The notes: a model not told the origin generated them from the letters alone. A stretch of DNA of 15,246 bases from CAYQLT01 sp964418425 (GCA_964418425.1 CAYQLT010000059.1:1-15246); one strand, 5' to 3'. Numbered from the stretch's first letter, positions 1-7,112 are shown. Numbers and translations: made by a program.

Positions 1-5
1 CGGTT

Positions 6-11
6 TATAAT
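6..11 (+). promoter_or_regulatory. candidate -10 box of perR
   Basis: A perfect TATAAT lies at positions 6-11 and overlaps the first possible ATG of perR (10-12). Any -35 element would be upstream of the window, so the promoter cannot be confirmed. If it is real, transcription would begin near 18-20, and translation would have to start at the ATG at 22 on an almost leaderless mRNA, or further downstream. The bases 5-11 (TTATAAT) also equal one half of a PerR box, but the second half is absent. Confidence 0.3.
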
Positions 12-576
12 GCCCAAAGACATGACCTCGGAAAGCTTCGAAGCCAGGCAGTGGCTCAAAAGGCACGGGCTTCGGCCCACCGGCCCGCGTCTTGCTGTCC
101 TCGCCTTCCTGAAAGGCCGGGGCGAACATCTGACTCCGGCGGAGATCTTCGAAGGGCTCCGGGCGGCGGGAAGCGCCGTGAGCATCGCCACGCTGTACCA
201 GAATCTTCAGGCTCTGAGTCGACGGGGCCTCGTCCGACGCATCGTCGGGCCGGACGGAGCGGTGCGTTACGACATCAACCTGGCGCCCCATCACCACCTG
301 GTATGCCAGCGTTGCGGCAGACTGGTGGATGTGCAGCTGTCCCGTCCCCTGGCGGTCGAGCCCGTCCTGGTGTCCCCCGATCACCCGGTCGGGGATCCGG
401 AGCCGTCCGGGCAAGCCCGCAAACCAGAGCCACGCGCGGGGCTGGCTCCCCCAGGGCCCGGGGGATGGAGAGTTCTCTCTGCCCACGTGGAGTTTCGGGG
501 GATCTGCCCGCAATGCGCCGGGCCCGGCAGCGGCTTGCCGCAAGAGCCCGGGCCCGGCACCGCGCAAGCGCTTTAG
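10..576 (+). CDS. perR: PerR-type Fur-family peroxide-sensing repressor
   Basis: This is a cytoplasmic metal-dependent repressor of 188 aa. The N-terminal winged helix (about residues 14-85) has the family's recognition-helix pattern (SIATLYQNLQALSRRGLV). All five regulatory-metal ligands of Bacillus subtilis PerR (H37, D85, H91, H93, D104) have counterparts at one constant offset: H40, D88, H94, H96 and D107. Aspartate rather than glutamate at the last site favours PerR over Fur. The structural zinc site is C99/C102 plus C166/C169. Between D107 and C166 there are about 27 extra residues compared with B. subtilis PerR, rich in Pro and Gly, followed by a Gly/Pro-rich tail. The frame is the same before and after the insertion, so a single frameshift does not explain it. 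Met1 has no visible ribosome site and Met5 (position 22) is an alternative start. Its likely target, a Mn catalase gene with a PerR box, converges on it from the other strand. Confidence 0.88.
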   Translation: MPKDMTSESFEARQWLKRHGLRPTGPRLAVLAFLKGRGEHLTPAEIFEGLRAAGSAVSIATLYQNLQALSRRGLVRRIVGPDGAVRYDINLAPHHHLVCQRCGRLVDVQLSRPLAVEPVLVSPDHPVGDPEPSGQARKPEPRAGLAPPGPGGWRVLSAHVEFRGICPQCAGPGSGLPQEPGPGTAQAL

Positions 577-596
577 CCTGGCCGCCTGCGGCCAGG
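577..596. terminator. hairpin between convergent perR and Mn catalase genes
   Basis: An 8-bp perfect stem (577-584 with 589-596) closes a 4-base loop directly after the perR stop codon and 9 bases before the catalase stop. The stem is symmetric, so it could act on transcripts from both sides. Neither side has a clear U-tract, so classical intrinsic termination is uncertain, as is common in GC-rich genomes. Confidence 0.5.
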
Positions 597-605
597 GTGG
601 CCTGC

Positions 606-1490
606 TCAGGAGGTGAGTCGGCGGTCTAGATCGGCGACCGCCTCGGGATCGACACCGGGAGCAAACTCTTCCGGCACCTCCGGCAGCTCCGCCAGCGGTC
701 CACCCTCGGGAGGCCCGTCGACCACCCGAAGCTCGCCGCTCCCATCCGGGGCGGTCCCCCGCCAGATCTTCTCGACGTCCCGGTAATCCTGGGGGCTGAA
801 TCGGTACAGATTGCGGTGAATGCCGGCCTGCTCGAACTTCCTCGCCTCGGGGAACTTGGAATTCTCGATGTTGGGAATGGGCAGCAGTTTGGGGACGTTT
901 ACGCCCGTCAGGCTTTCCAGGGCGCGGGCGTACGCCAGCGCATGCACTCCGCCCCGAACCAGCAGGTAGCCGATCATCTCCCGCGCCACGGGGTTGCGGG
1001 TCATCTCGTAGACCCGGATCTTGTGCAGCCGGGCCCCGTTTTCCAGGAAGAAGTTATGGAGCAAATCCAAGATGAGGTTGCCGCTGGAGAAGACGTAATC
1101 GCCGCGCCAGGAGGCTCCCATCGAGTCGCCCACCAGAGTCGTCTGTGCGGTGACGATGAAATGGTGGGTGTTGCGCAAGGAGGCCGCAGGCGCAAGTGGC
1201 GCCTGATCGGGCGCAGCGGCCCGCGTCGAGCCGGACAACAGCAGGTTCACGGTGGCGGAGACCAGCTCGATGTGGCCGAGTTCCTCGGTCGCGATGTTGG
1301 CGATCAGGTCGTAGTAGGGCTTCAGCTTCTCCCGACCGCGGAAGTTAAAAGACTGGTACATGTAGTTCATGAGGGTGGACATCTCGCCGAAGCGTCCGCC
1401 CAGAAGCTCCTGGACGGCGGCGGCCGCATTGGCATCCGCCTCCTTGGGCTGCGGCAGCGAGACCTGAAGCCGGTCGATACGCAGGAACAT
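606..1490 (-). CDS. manganese catalase (di-Mn, ferritin-like)
   Basis: This 294-aa cytoplasmic enzyme would convert hydrogen peroxide to water and oxygen at a dinuclear manganese centre. The ferritin-like four-helix ligands are visible and match the spacing in Lactobacillus plantarum Mn catalase: E36, E70 and H73 (EELGH), E150 (FLENGARLHK) and H183 (GGVHALAYA). Length fits the KatN/CotJC family. The C-terminal 60 residues are acidic and Pro-rich, as is usual for the family. The ATG at 1490 follows an AAAGGGG ribosome site. The upstream region carries a TTGACA/TATGCT promoter and a PerR box, so peroxide induction through the neighbouring PerR is likely. A spore-coat CotJC role is possible from homology, but no cotJA or cotJB is beside it. 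Confidence 0.93.
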   Translation of the reverse strand: MFLRIDRLQVSLPQPKEADANAAAAVQELLGGRFGEMSTLMNYMYQSFNFRGREKLKPYYDLIANIATEELGHIELVSATVNLLLSGSTRAAAPDQAPLAPAASLRNTHHFIVTAQTTLVGDSMGASWRGDYVFSSGNLILDLLHNFFLENGARLHKIRVYEMTRNPVAREMIGYLLVRGGVHALAYARALESLTGVNVPKLLPIPNIENSKFPEARKFEQAGIHRNLYRFSPQDYRDVEKIWRGTAPDGSGELRVVDGPPEGGPLAELPEVPEEFAPGVDPEAVADLDRRLTS

Positions 1491-1511
1491 CCCCGCACCC
1501 CTTTCGCATAG

Positions 1512-1526
1512 TCATAATGATTATGG
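1512..1526. promoter_or_regulatory. PerR box in the Mn catalase promoter
   Basis: The 15 bases match the B. subtilis PerR consensus (TTATAATnATTATAA) at 12 of 14 defined positions. The core CATAAT-G-ATTATG (1513-1525) is a perfect 6-1-6 inverted repeat in an otherwise GC-rich region. It lies about 6 to 20 bases downstream of the predicted catalase transcription start, where bound repressor would block RNA polymerase. A PerR-type gene lies less than 1.5 kb away. Binding itself is inferred. Confidence 0.75.
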
Positions 1527-1538
1527 AATCCGTGCCAG

Positions 1539-1568
1539 AGCATACCCGCCTCGGGGGCTCCCTGTCAA
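1539..1568 (-). promoter_or_regulatory. sigma-A-type promoter of the Mn catalase gene
   Basis: On the minus strand a perfect TTGACA (-35, 1568-1563) is followed after 18 bases by TATGCT (-10, 1544-1539, four of six matches). The start of transcription would be near 1532, giving a leader of about 42 bases that contains the PerR box and the ribosome site. An alternative weaker pair (CTGGCA, 16 bases, TATGAC) would place the PerR box across the spacer and -10. Confidence 0.55.
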
Positions 1569-1674
1569 GCGCTGCGGAGAGGGCGCCTCGCTCACCGCCC
1601 GCGGTGCCGCACGAGCGGAGGCTCCCGCCGGCGAGATTCGGCCGGGGCACCCCCAGGTTTGCGGGGCGGCGCGC

Positions 1675-2958
1675 TCAGATGGGCTCGATCCGGCGCATGC
1701 CCCCCATGTAGGGGCGAAGCGCCTCGGGGATGGTCACCGTTCCGTCCTCGTTCTGGTAGTTTTCCAGGATGGCGGCCACGGTGCGCCCCACGGCCAGGCC
1801 CGAACCGTTGAGGGTGTGGACATACTCGGGCCTCGATGCACCCTCCCGCCGAAAGCGTATGTTGGCCCGCCGGGCCTGGAAGTCCTCGAAGTTGCTGCAG
1901 GAGGAGATTTCCACATAGCGACCCACGCCGGGCATCCAGACCTCCGGGTCGTATTTTTTGGCGGCCGCAAAGCCCACGTCGGCCGTACACATCTGAACCA
2001 CCCGGTACGGAAGCTCCAGTCGCCGGAGGATTTCGCAGGCGTCCTCGACCAGGCGCTCCAGCTCGTCGTACGAGCTCTCCGGGGTGACGAATTTCACCAG
2101 CTCCACCTTGTTGAACTGGTGCTGGCGCACCAACCCGCGGGTGTCGCGCCCGTACGCCCCCGCCTCCGCCCGAAAGCAGGCGGAGTAAGCCACGTACTTG
2201 ATGGGCAGTTGCCGGGCGTCCAGCACTTCGTCGCGGTGCAGGTTGGTCACCGGCACCTCGGCGGTGGGGATAAGGTAGTAGTCGGTACCCTCACACTTAA
2301 ACATGTCCTCGGCAAACTTGGGCAGCTGAGCCGTTCCCACCATGGACTCCCGGTTGACGAGAAAGGGTGGGAAAATCTCCACGTATCCGTGTTCCTGGGT
2401 GTGAACGTCCAGCATGAAATTGATCAGCGCCCGCTCCAGACGGGCCCCCGGCCCCCGGCTTACGGAAAAGCGAGCCCCCGACACCTTGGCCGCCCGTTCG
2501 AAGTCCAGGATGCCGAGCGCCTCGCCGATCTCCCAATGCGGCCTGGGGGGAAACGCAAATGCCCGCGGCGTGCCCCAGCGGCGGACCTCCACGTTATCCG
2601 CCTCGCTGTCGCCCTCGGGGACCGATTCGTGGGGGATGTTGGGAAAGGTGAGCAGAAGCCCCTGCAACCGTTGCTCCAGGTCACGGGCCCGGGCTTCCAG
2701 CTCTTTGAGCGCCTGGCCCACCTCCCGGACGGCGGCCGCGCGCTGTTCCGCCTCCCCGTGGCGCCCCTCCCGCTTGAGCCTGGCGATGGCTTCCGACTCC
2801 TCGTTGCGGCGCGCCCGCAGGTTTTCCACCTGCTGCAAGACCGAGCGCCAGGCCTGATCCACCTCCAGGAGCTCCTGCAAGGGGGCCTCCTCACGGCGGC
2901 GCCGCAGCGCCTCCCGCACCCGCTCCGGGTGCGCACGGATGAACTTCAGATCCAGCAC
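1675..2958 (-). CDS. serS: seryl-tRNA synthetase
   Basis: This class II aminoacyl-tRNA synthetase charges tRNA-Ser with serine in the cytoplasm. The predicted 427 aa match the usual length of about 425. Residues 1-105 are the Arg/Glu-rich N-terminal coiled-coil arm that contacts the tRNA long variable arm. The serine-site TAE is at 232-234, class II motif 2 (FRAEAGAYGRDTRG) at 262-275, and motif 3 (NGSGLAVGRTVAAILENYQ) at 384-402. I chose the GTG at 2958 because the product then begins MLDLKFIR, the canonical SerS start. A GGAGGAG sequence lies 11 bases upstream. The frame stays open for another 370 bases upstream, but that part is non-coding-like and overlaps the MFS gene. No T-box motif is visible upstream. 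The gene may be co-transcribed with the MFS gene 85 bases upstream. Confidence 0.95.
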   Translation of the reverse strand: MLDLKFIRAHPERVREALRRRREEAPLQELLEVDQAWRSVLQQVENLRARRNEESEAIARLKREGRHGEAEQRAAAVREVGQALKELEARARDLEQRLQGLLLTFPNIPHESVPEGDSEADNVEVRRWGTPRAFAFPPRPHWEIGEALGILDFERAAKVSGARFSVSRGPGARLERALINFMLDVHTQEHGYVEIFPPFLVNRESMVGTAQLPKFAEDMFKCEGTDYYLIPTAEVPVTNLHRDEVLDARQLPIKYVAYSACFRAEAGAYGRDTRGLVRQHQFNKVELVKFVTPESSYDELERLVEDACEILRRLELPYRVVQMCTADVGFAAAKKYDPEVWMPGVGRYVEISSCSNFEDFQARRANIRFRREGASRPEYVHTLNGSGLAVGRTVAAILENYQNEDGTVTIPEALRPYMGGMRRIEPI

Positions 2959-3043
2959 TGCCAGGACATCTCCTCCACCGTCGCGGCCCGGCCCACCAGA
3001 AGCTTCGCCGGCCGCCACCCCGGGGCCGCAGGGGGCTCCTGCC

Positions 3044-4513
3044 TCAAAGGCGTGGAGCCGCACCTTTCGGGGCTTGACCGCATTGTACGCCCGAGGCGGG
3101 CGCCGGCACAACCGGGGCGCGGCGCAGGCTCGGGCGCTCCCCTGCAGCCGGTCCGTGCCCCACGGCTCCTGCGCGCCGCCGCAACGCCACCACCCTGTGC
3201 CTCCAACCGCCGGCGGGGCGCGGGAAGCGGGGCACCGGCGTCCCGCTCCAGCGAGCAAACAGCCAGAGCGCGCCCAGGCGCAGCACCGTCGAGAGCACCA
3301 AAACGAACGGAATGCCGAGCCGTTGGGCAAGCCACCCGCCGAGCAGGGGCCCGAGGGCCGCCGCGATGCCGACCCCGGTGTTGAAGATGCCCACGTAGCT
3401 TGGCCGCAGCCGCTCCGGGGTCACTTCCAGGACCAGGTTGAAGGCCGCCAGGTTATAACCGGCCCATACGTAACCCCCCACGAGGTTGATGAGCACCACC
3501 CACTCAGGCCCAGGCACCAATGCCCACCACAAGGGCAACAGGGCCGCCCACAGCCCCGCCCCCACCAGTACGGGCCGCTGGCCTGCCCGGTCGCACATGC
3601 GCCCCCACGGACGCTGGCCCAGCACCGTGCTGAGAAAGGTGGCTCCGTTGGCGATCCCCCACAGCTGGGCAGAACCATGGAGGTGCCGGGTGAAATAGAC
3701 CGGGAACAGGCCGAACGGCAGGTGGACGGCCATGTTCCACAGGATGGAGGTCAAGGCGAACTCCCGGAAGCCGGGGGCCTCGCAGCGCCAGCGGCGCGGA
3801 CCCCCAAGCCACCAGTCCCAGGGAGCCGGGCCTCGCTCGGGAGCGAGGGGAGCCGATGATGGCGAGGCCTGCTCCCTACGCCGAGCCGATGCCGGGTCCT
3901 CGACGGGCAGAATCGCCGCCAGCGACAAGACTCCAAACAGCCACGCGCCCGCGAAGGCGGCGGCATAGCCGGTGGGGTAGCCCAGGGCCTCGACCAGGTA
4001 GCCCGCCGCAACCGATGCCCCCAACGCGGCGAGGTTGGCCAGGACGTTTCGCATGGCGAAGTATTGCCCCCGCCAGGCGGGGTCCGTCAGATCCGCCATC
4101 ATGGCCGTCCATGGCGGAACCGCCAGGGCTGCGAAGGCAGACCGAAGAGCCAGAAGCCCCACATAGGCGGCCACCAGGGCCGGTCGGTCGGGAACCACCC
4201 ACGGAAGGACGGCGATGGGCACCCATGCCAGCCGGGCGACCGCGTTGCCCGCCAGCCAGAGGGACTTCCGGGAACGGGCCGTCTGGGCAAGCCTCCCGAA
4301 CGGCAACTGGAGGACGTTGGTGAGAAGCAGGGGAGTTGCGGCCACCAGGCTCACTTCCAGGGGGCCGGCTCCCATGGCCGCCGCAAAGAGAACCAGGTAC
4401 GGGGCGGCAAAGTTTTCACTGGCCGTGGCCAGCACGGCCTCCGCCGTGCTCCAGCGAAGGGCGCGACGACGGCCTCGCGCCTGCGCCACCCATGGCCAGG
4501 CCGGCCTGGCCAT
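3044..4513 (-). CDS. major facilitator superfamily transporter
   Basis: This is an inner-membrane protein of 489 aa with about twelve hydrophobic segments in two bundles. They are separated by a hydrophilic, Pro/Arg-rich central loop (about residues 205-255). The loop after helix 2 carries the MFS-like sequence FGRLAQTARSRKSL, and the equivalent in the second half is WGRMCDRAGQRP. The substrate cannot be read from the sequence; the general form resembles drug-efflux or sugar-type MFS proteins. The start is the ATG at 4513, preceded by GGGAGGTGG. An in-frame ATG at 4645 would add 44 low-complexity residues and is less likely. After the last helix a basic, Pro-rich tail of about 67 residues runs to the stop, which is long for the family. 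The gene follows the por operon terminator and precedes serS. Confidence 0.85.
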   Translation of the reverse strand: MARPAWPWVAQARGRRRALRWSTAEAVLATASENFAAPYLVLFAAAMGAGPLEVSLVAATPLLLTNVLQLPFGRLAQTARSRKSLWLAGNAVARLAWVPIAVLPWVVPDRPALVAAYVGLLALRSAFAALAVPPWTAMMADLTDPAWRGQYFAMRNVLANLAALGASVAAGYLVEALGYPTGYAAAFAGAWLFGVLSLAAILPVEDPASARRREQASPSSAPLAPERGPAPWDWWLGGPRRWRCEAPGFREFALTSILWNMAVHLPFGLFPVYFTRHLHGSAQLWGIANGATFLSTVLGQRPWGRMCDRAGQRPVLVGAGLWAALLPLWWALVPGPEWVVLINLVGGYVWAGYNLAAFNLVLEVTPERLRPSYVGIFNTGVGIAAALGPLLGGWLAQRLGIPFVLVLSTVLRLGALWLFARWSGTPVPRFPRPAGGWRHRVVALRRRAGAVGHGPAAGERPSLRRAPVVPAPASGVQCGQAPKGAAPRL

Positions 4514-4527
4514 ACCCCGTGCCCCAC

Positions 4528-4556
4528 CTCCCGCCGGCAGGCGCGCTCCCGCCGGC
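4528..4556. repeat. 11-bp direct repeat in the MFS leader
   Basis: CTCCCGCCGGC occurs perfectly at 4528-4538 and 4546-4556, an 18-base period with a 7-base spacer. The copy nearer the gene includes the GGGAG of the likely MFS ribosome site, so a protein or RNA bound here could affect translation or transcription. It may also be chance in GC-rich DNA. A weak promoter candidate (TTGTGG 4592-4587, 17 bases, TAAGAT 4569-4564, minus strand) lies just upstream. Confidence 0.35.
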
Positions 4557-4646
4557 GGCGCCGATCTTACACCTGGCCCCGGGGAGCCACAAGGGACCTT
4601 CGGACCCTCACCGGCGTGCGAACCAGGGGGCGCACGAAGAGGCAAG

Positions 4647-4684
4647 ACCCGCCCCGGTGCCGGATCCTGCCGGTCGGGGCGGGT
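4647..4684 (-). terminator. probable terminator of the por operon
   Basis: A 10-bp perfect GC-rich stem (4647-4656 with 4675-4684) encloses an 18-base segment that can form a further 4-bp CCGG stem. It starts 29 bases after the porB stop codon. On the minus strand it is followed by a pyrimidine-rich, moderately U-containing stretch (CTTGCCTCTTCG) rather than a clean U-tract. It separates the oxidoreductase operon from the MFS gene. Confidence 0.6.
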
Positions 4685-4713
4685 GCGCCGAAGGGGCGGG
4701 CGGCCTCACGCGA

Positions 4714-5640
4714 TCAAGCGGTCGCCCCAGCCCGACTCAGTAAGGCCTCCCATTGCTCGTCAACCTCCCGCTGGATGGCGGCCACAGCCTCCGCGGCTCC
4801 ATCCGCAAAGAGGTGCCGAAACCGCTCCTGCGGGCGCAGGTACTCCTCGATAGGGAGCTTTGGCCTCGGGATGTGGTTGACCTTCCAGCGCCCCCCATCC
4901 ACCTCATAGAGAGGCCAGGCACAGGTCTCCACCGCCAGCTCCGCGATACGGATGGTAAGGGCCGGATCGGTTCCCCATCCCAGGCGGCACGGCGCCAGCA
5001 CGTTGAGGAAGGCGGGCCCGTCCACCTGCATGGCGCGCCGCACCTTGCGCGTCAGATCCTGCCAGTGCGCCACGGTGGACTGGGCGGCGTACGGGATGCC
5101 GTGCGCTGCCACGATGGCCGTCAGATCCTTGCGCCGTTGGGCCTTGCCCCGCGCCACATCCCCTGCCGGCGTCGTGGTGGTGGAGGCGCCCAAGGGGGTT
5201 GCGCTGGAGCGCTGAATGCCCGTGTTCATGTAGGCCTGATTGTCGTAGCAGACGTACAGGAACCGGTGCCCCCGCTCAAGCGCCCCCGACAGCGCCTGCA
5301 GTCCGATGTCGTACGTGCCGCCGTCCCCGCCAAACGCCACAAAGCGCACCGGGCGGTCGATGCGCCCCCTGCGGCGAAGCGCCCGATAGGCAGCCTCCAC
5401 CCCCGAGATCGTCGCCGCCGCGTTTTCGAACGCGTTATGGATGAAGGGAACCTGCCACGCCGTGTAGGGGTAGGTGCTGGTGGTGACCTCCAGGCACCCC
5501 GTGGCCGCGGCCACCACCACGGGTTCCTCGATGGACATGAGCACCAGACGCACCGCCTGCGGGAAGCCGCAGCCGGCGCACGCGCTGTGACCGGGCGACA
5601 GCGGGTTGGGCCGGCGGGCCAGCGGCTTCAGGGTCGCCAT
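4714..5640 (-). CDS. porB: pyruvate:ferredoxin oxidoreductase beta subunit
   Basis: This 308-aa subunit binds thiamine diphosphate and one 4Fe-4S cluster. Together with alpha it forms the active site that oxidises a 2-oxoacid with CoA and reduces ferredoxin. Cluster ligands are visible at C21 and C24 (CAGCG), C49 (TGCLE) and C218 (APCRLGW). The ThDP/Mg motif is GDGGTYDIG (105-113), continuing to YDNQAYMNTGIQRS (132-145). That last motif with the following TPLGASTTTTPAG is typical of pyruvate and 2-ketoisovalerate enzymes, not of 2-oxoglutarate enzymes, which have a YGMTGGQ-type sequence. Pyruvate is the most likely substrate. The ATG at 5640 is preceded by GGGGGTGG. It is the last gene of the operon, 60 bases after porA. 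Confidence 0.92.
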   Translation of the reverse strand: MATLKPLARRPNPLSPGHSACAGCGFPQAVRLVLMSIEEPVVVAAATGCLEVTTSTYPYTAWQVPFIHNAFENAAATISGVEAAYRALRRRGRIDRPVRFVAFGGDGGTYDIGLQALSGALERGHRFLYVCYDNQAYMNTGIQRSSATPLGASTTTTPAGDVARGKAQRRKDLTAIVAAHGIPYAAQSTVAHWQDLTRKVRRAMQVDGPAFLNVLAPCRLGWGTDPALTIRIAELAVETCAWPLYEVDGGRWKVNHIPRPKLPIEEYLRPQERFRHLFADGAAEAVAAIQREVDEQWEALLSRAGATA

Positions 5641-5700
5641 GCTACCACCCCCCGAGGCCCGTGCCAGGGCGGGCCATGGGCCTTTGGCCGTGTGCCACGC

Positions 5701-6777
5701 TCATTCCCGCACCCCCAGGTACCGGGGCGTGAGGGCCGCTTGAGCCACCACCGCCGGGCCGTCGAGCCGGGCCCGCTGGGCCAAATCGGCCGCCTCCTCC
5801 AGCACACCCTCGATCATTTCCCGGGAAATATCCCGGCCCCCAAGCCCGTACACGTACCCCGCCACCACAGGGGGCTCCGGAAGCCCGTACAGGGCNNNNN
5901 NNNNNNNNNNNNNNNNNNNNNNNNNNNNNNNNNNNNNNNNNNNNNNNNNNNNNNNNNNNNNNNNNNNNNNNNNNNNNNNNNNNNNNNNNNNNNNNGCCTC
6001 GCCCACCTCCTCGATGACCCGTGAGGCCCGCCGCATGGCCTCGGCCAGCTGTCGCTTGATTTCGAAGTAGCTGTTTTGCAGCGCGAGGGCCCCTATGGTG
6101 ACGGGCCGTTCCACGTCCAGCAAGGCGTAGGGGGGTCGGTACTCGCCAACGAACTGCCGAACCTCCGGATCAGTCAGCAATTCCACGATTTCCATGCCGT
6201 GGGTGATGATGAAGCCGTCCTGGGTCACCAGGGCCGGAAGTCGCACGTCCGGGTGTTCGGCGATGCGCACGGCCTGGATCAGATTGTCGTACGCCTCCTG
6301 GGCGTTCTCCGAGAAGATCTGGATCCAGCCCGCATCACGGGAGCCCATCGTGTCGCTGTGATCACCGTGGATGTTGATGGGGCCGGACAGGGCTCGATTG
6401 GCCACCGCCATGACGATGGGCAGGCGGTACCCCGAAGCCACGTACAGGATCTCGTGCATGAGGGCGAAGCCCGGACCCGCGGTGGCGGTCATGGCCCGAG
6501 CACCGGCGGCCGAAGCGCCCACCGCCGCGCTGATGGCCGAGTGCTCGCTTTCCACCGGTACGAACTCGGTGGTGACGGCGCCGTCGGCCACAAAGCTGGA
6601 GAAGCGCATGACGATGTCCGTTTGGGGGGAGATGGGGTAGGCGGCCACCACGTCCGGGTCGATCTGCCGCATCGCCTCCGCGGTGGCATCCGCTCCCGTG
6701 AGAGCCGCCCGGCGCCGCTCCAGCACCGCATAGCGGGCCGCGCCGGAGGCGAGGGAAGTCCGGCCATGAGCACTCAT
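5701..6777 (-). CDS. porA: pyruvate:ferredoxin oxidoreductase alpha subunit (interrupted by sequence gap)
   Basis: The alpha subunit helps bind ThDP and the 2-oxoacid. The visible N-terminal part has the conserved substrate-site region YPISPQTDI, the ESEHSAI motif, ATAGPGFALMHE and NIHGDHSDTMGSRD. The visible C-terminal part has the family-typical VAGYVYGLGGRDIS. A run of 100 Ns interrupts the gene. About 324 residues are visible, while bacterial and archaeal PorA are about 390, so the true gap probably hides around 65-70 codons, not the 33-34 implied. The start at 6777 (MSAHGRTS) is well supported by GAGGAGGTGA seven bases upstream and a 4-base ATGA overlap with the porD stop. The longer open frame upstream only shadows porD and the end of porG. 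Confidence 0.92.
   Translation of the reverse strand: MSAHGRTSLASGAARYAVLERRRAALTGADATAEAMRQIDPDVVAAYPISPQTDIVMRFSSFVADGAVTTEFVPVESEHSAISAAVGASAAGARAMTATAGPGFALMHEILYVASGYRLPIVMAVANRALSGPINIHGDHSDTMGSRDAGWIQIFSENAQEAYDNLIQAVRIAEHPDVRLPALVTQDGFIITHGMEIVELLTDPEVRQFVGEYRPPYALLDVERPVTIGALALQNSYFEIKRQLAEAMRRASRVIEEVGEXXXXXXXXXXXXXXXXXXXXXXXXXXXXXXXXXXALYGLPEPPVVAGYVYGLGGRDISREMIEGVLEEAADLAQRARLDGPAVVAQAALTPRYLGVRE
5896..5995. other. assembly gap of 100 Ns
   Basis: Exactly 100 undetermined bases interrupt porA. A round 100 is the usual placeholder for a gap of unknown size, so neither the length of porA nor downstream distances should be taken as exact. The reading frame happens to stay in register across the placeholder. 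Confidence 0.95.
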
Positions 6778-7112
6778 CCGGCCGTCACCTCCTCGGGCAC
6801 CATGCGGATGGCGTGCACCTTGGGCGGGCATACCTGCTCGCAGATGCCGCAGCCTTTGCAGTGCTCGTAATCCACCCCCGTCACCCGCTCGCCCTCGAGC
6901 AGGATGGAGGCGTCCGGGCACCAGATCCAGCACCGCAGGCAGTGGATGCAGGCCTGCAGGTCCAGAACGGGCCGCTGGGTGGTGCGCCAGGCTCCCGTCC
7001 GGACCGCCGCCGCGGTACCGCCCCGGGGGATGACGCCTCCTTCCGGAAGCAACCACCAGGGCAGCGTGGTCGAGGCATCGCCCTGGGTTTGAACGGGCCC
7101 CCGGTCTGTCAT
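6774..7112 (-). CDS. porD: pyruvate:ferredoxin oxidoreductase delta subunit (2x[4Fe-4S] ferredoxin-like)
   Basis: This small electron-transfer subunit (112 aa) carries electrons from the ThDP site to external ferredoxin. It has two complete 4Fe-4S binding motifs: C55, C58, C61 and C65 (CIHCLRCWIWCPD), and C85, C88, C91 and C95 (CKGCGICEQVCPP). The first 50 residues are a Gly/Pro-rich lead-in similar to other PorD proteins. The ATG at 7112 overlaps the porG stop by ATGA and has GAGGAGGTGG seven bases upstream. Its own stop overlaps the porA start by ATGA. This tight coupling suggests balanced subunit synthesis. Confidence 0.95.
   Translation of the reverse strand: MTDRGPVQTQGDASTTLPWWLLPEGGVIPRGGTAAAVRTGAWRTTQRPVLDLQACIHCLRCWIWCPDASILLEGERVTGVDYEHCKGCGICEQVCPPKVHAIRMVPEEVTAG

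Noticed and set aside
5..19. PerR box in front of perR
   Set aside because: Only the left half TTATAAT is present; the right half reads CCCAAAG. Autoregulation cannot be claimed without the upstream sequence.
10..576. Frameshift as cause of the PerR insertion
   Set aside because: The zinc-site CxxC pairs on both sides are in the same frame, so one indel cannot explain it; two compensating indels remain only a remote possibility.
1816..3384. Long plus-strand open frame opposite serS and the MFS end
   Set aside because: It is antisense to serS with its clear class II motifs. The translation has no recognisable domain, and long antisense frames are expected at this GC content.
4753..6870. Plus-strand open frames opposite porB and porA
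   Set aside because: They are codon-position shadows of strongly supported genes; one even runs through the N gap.
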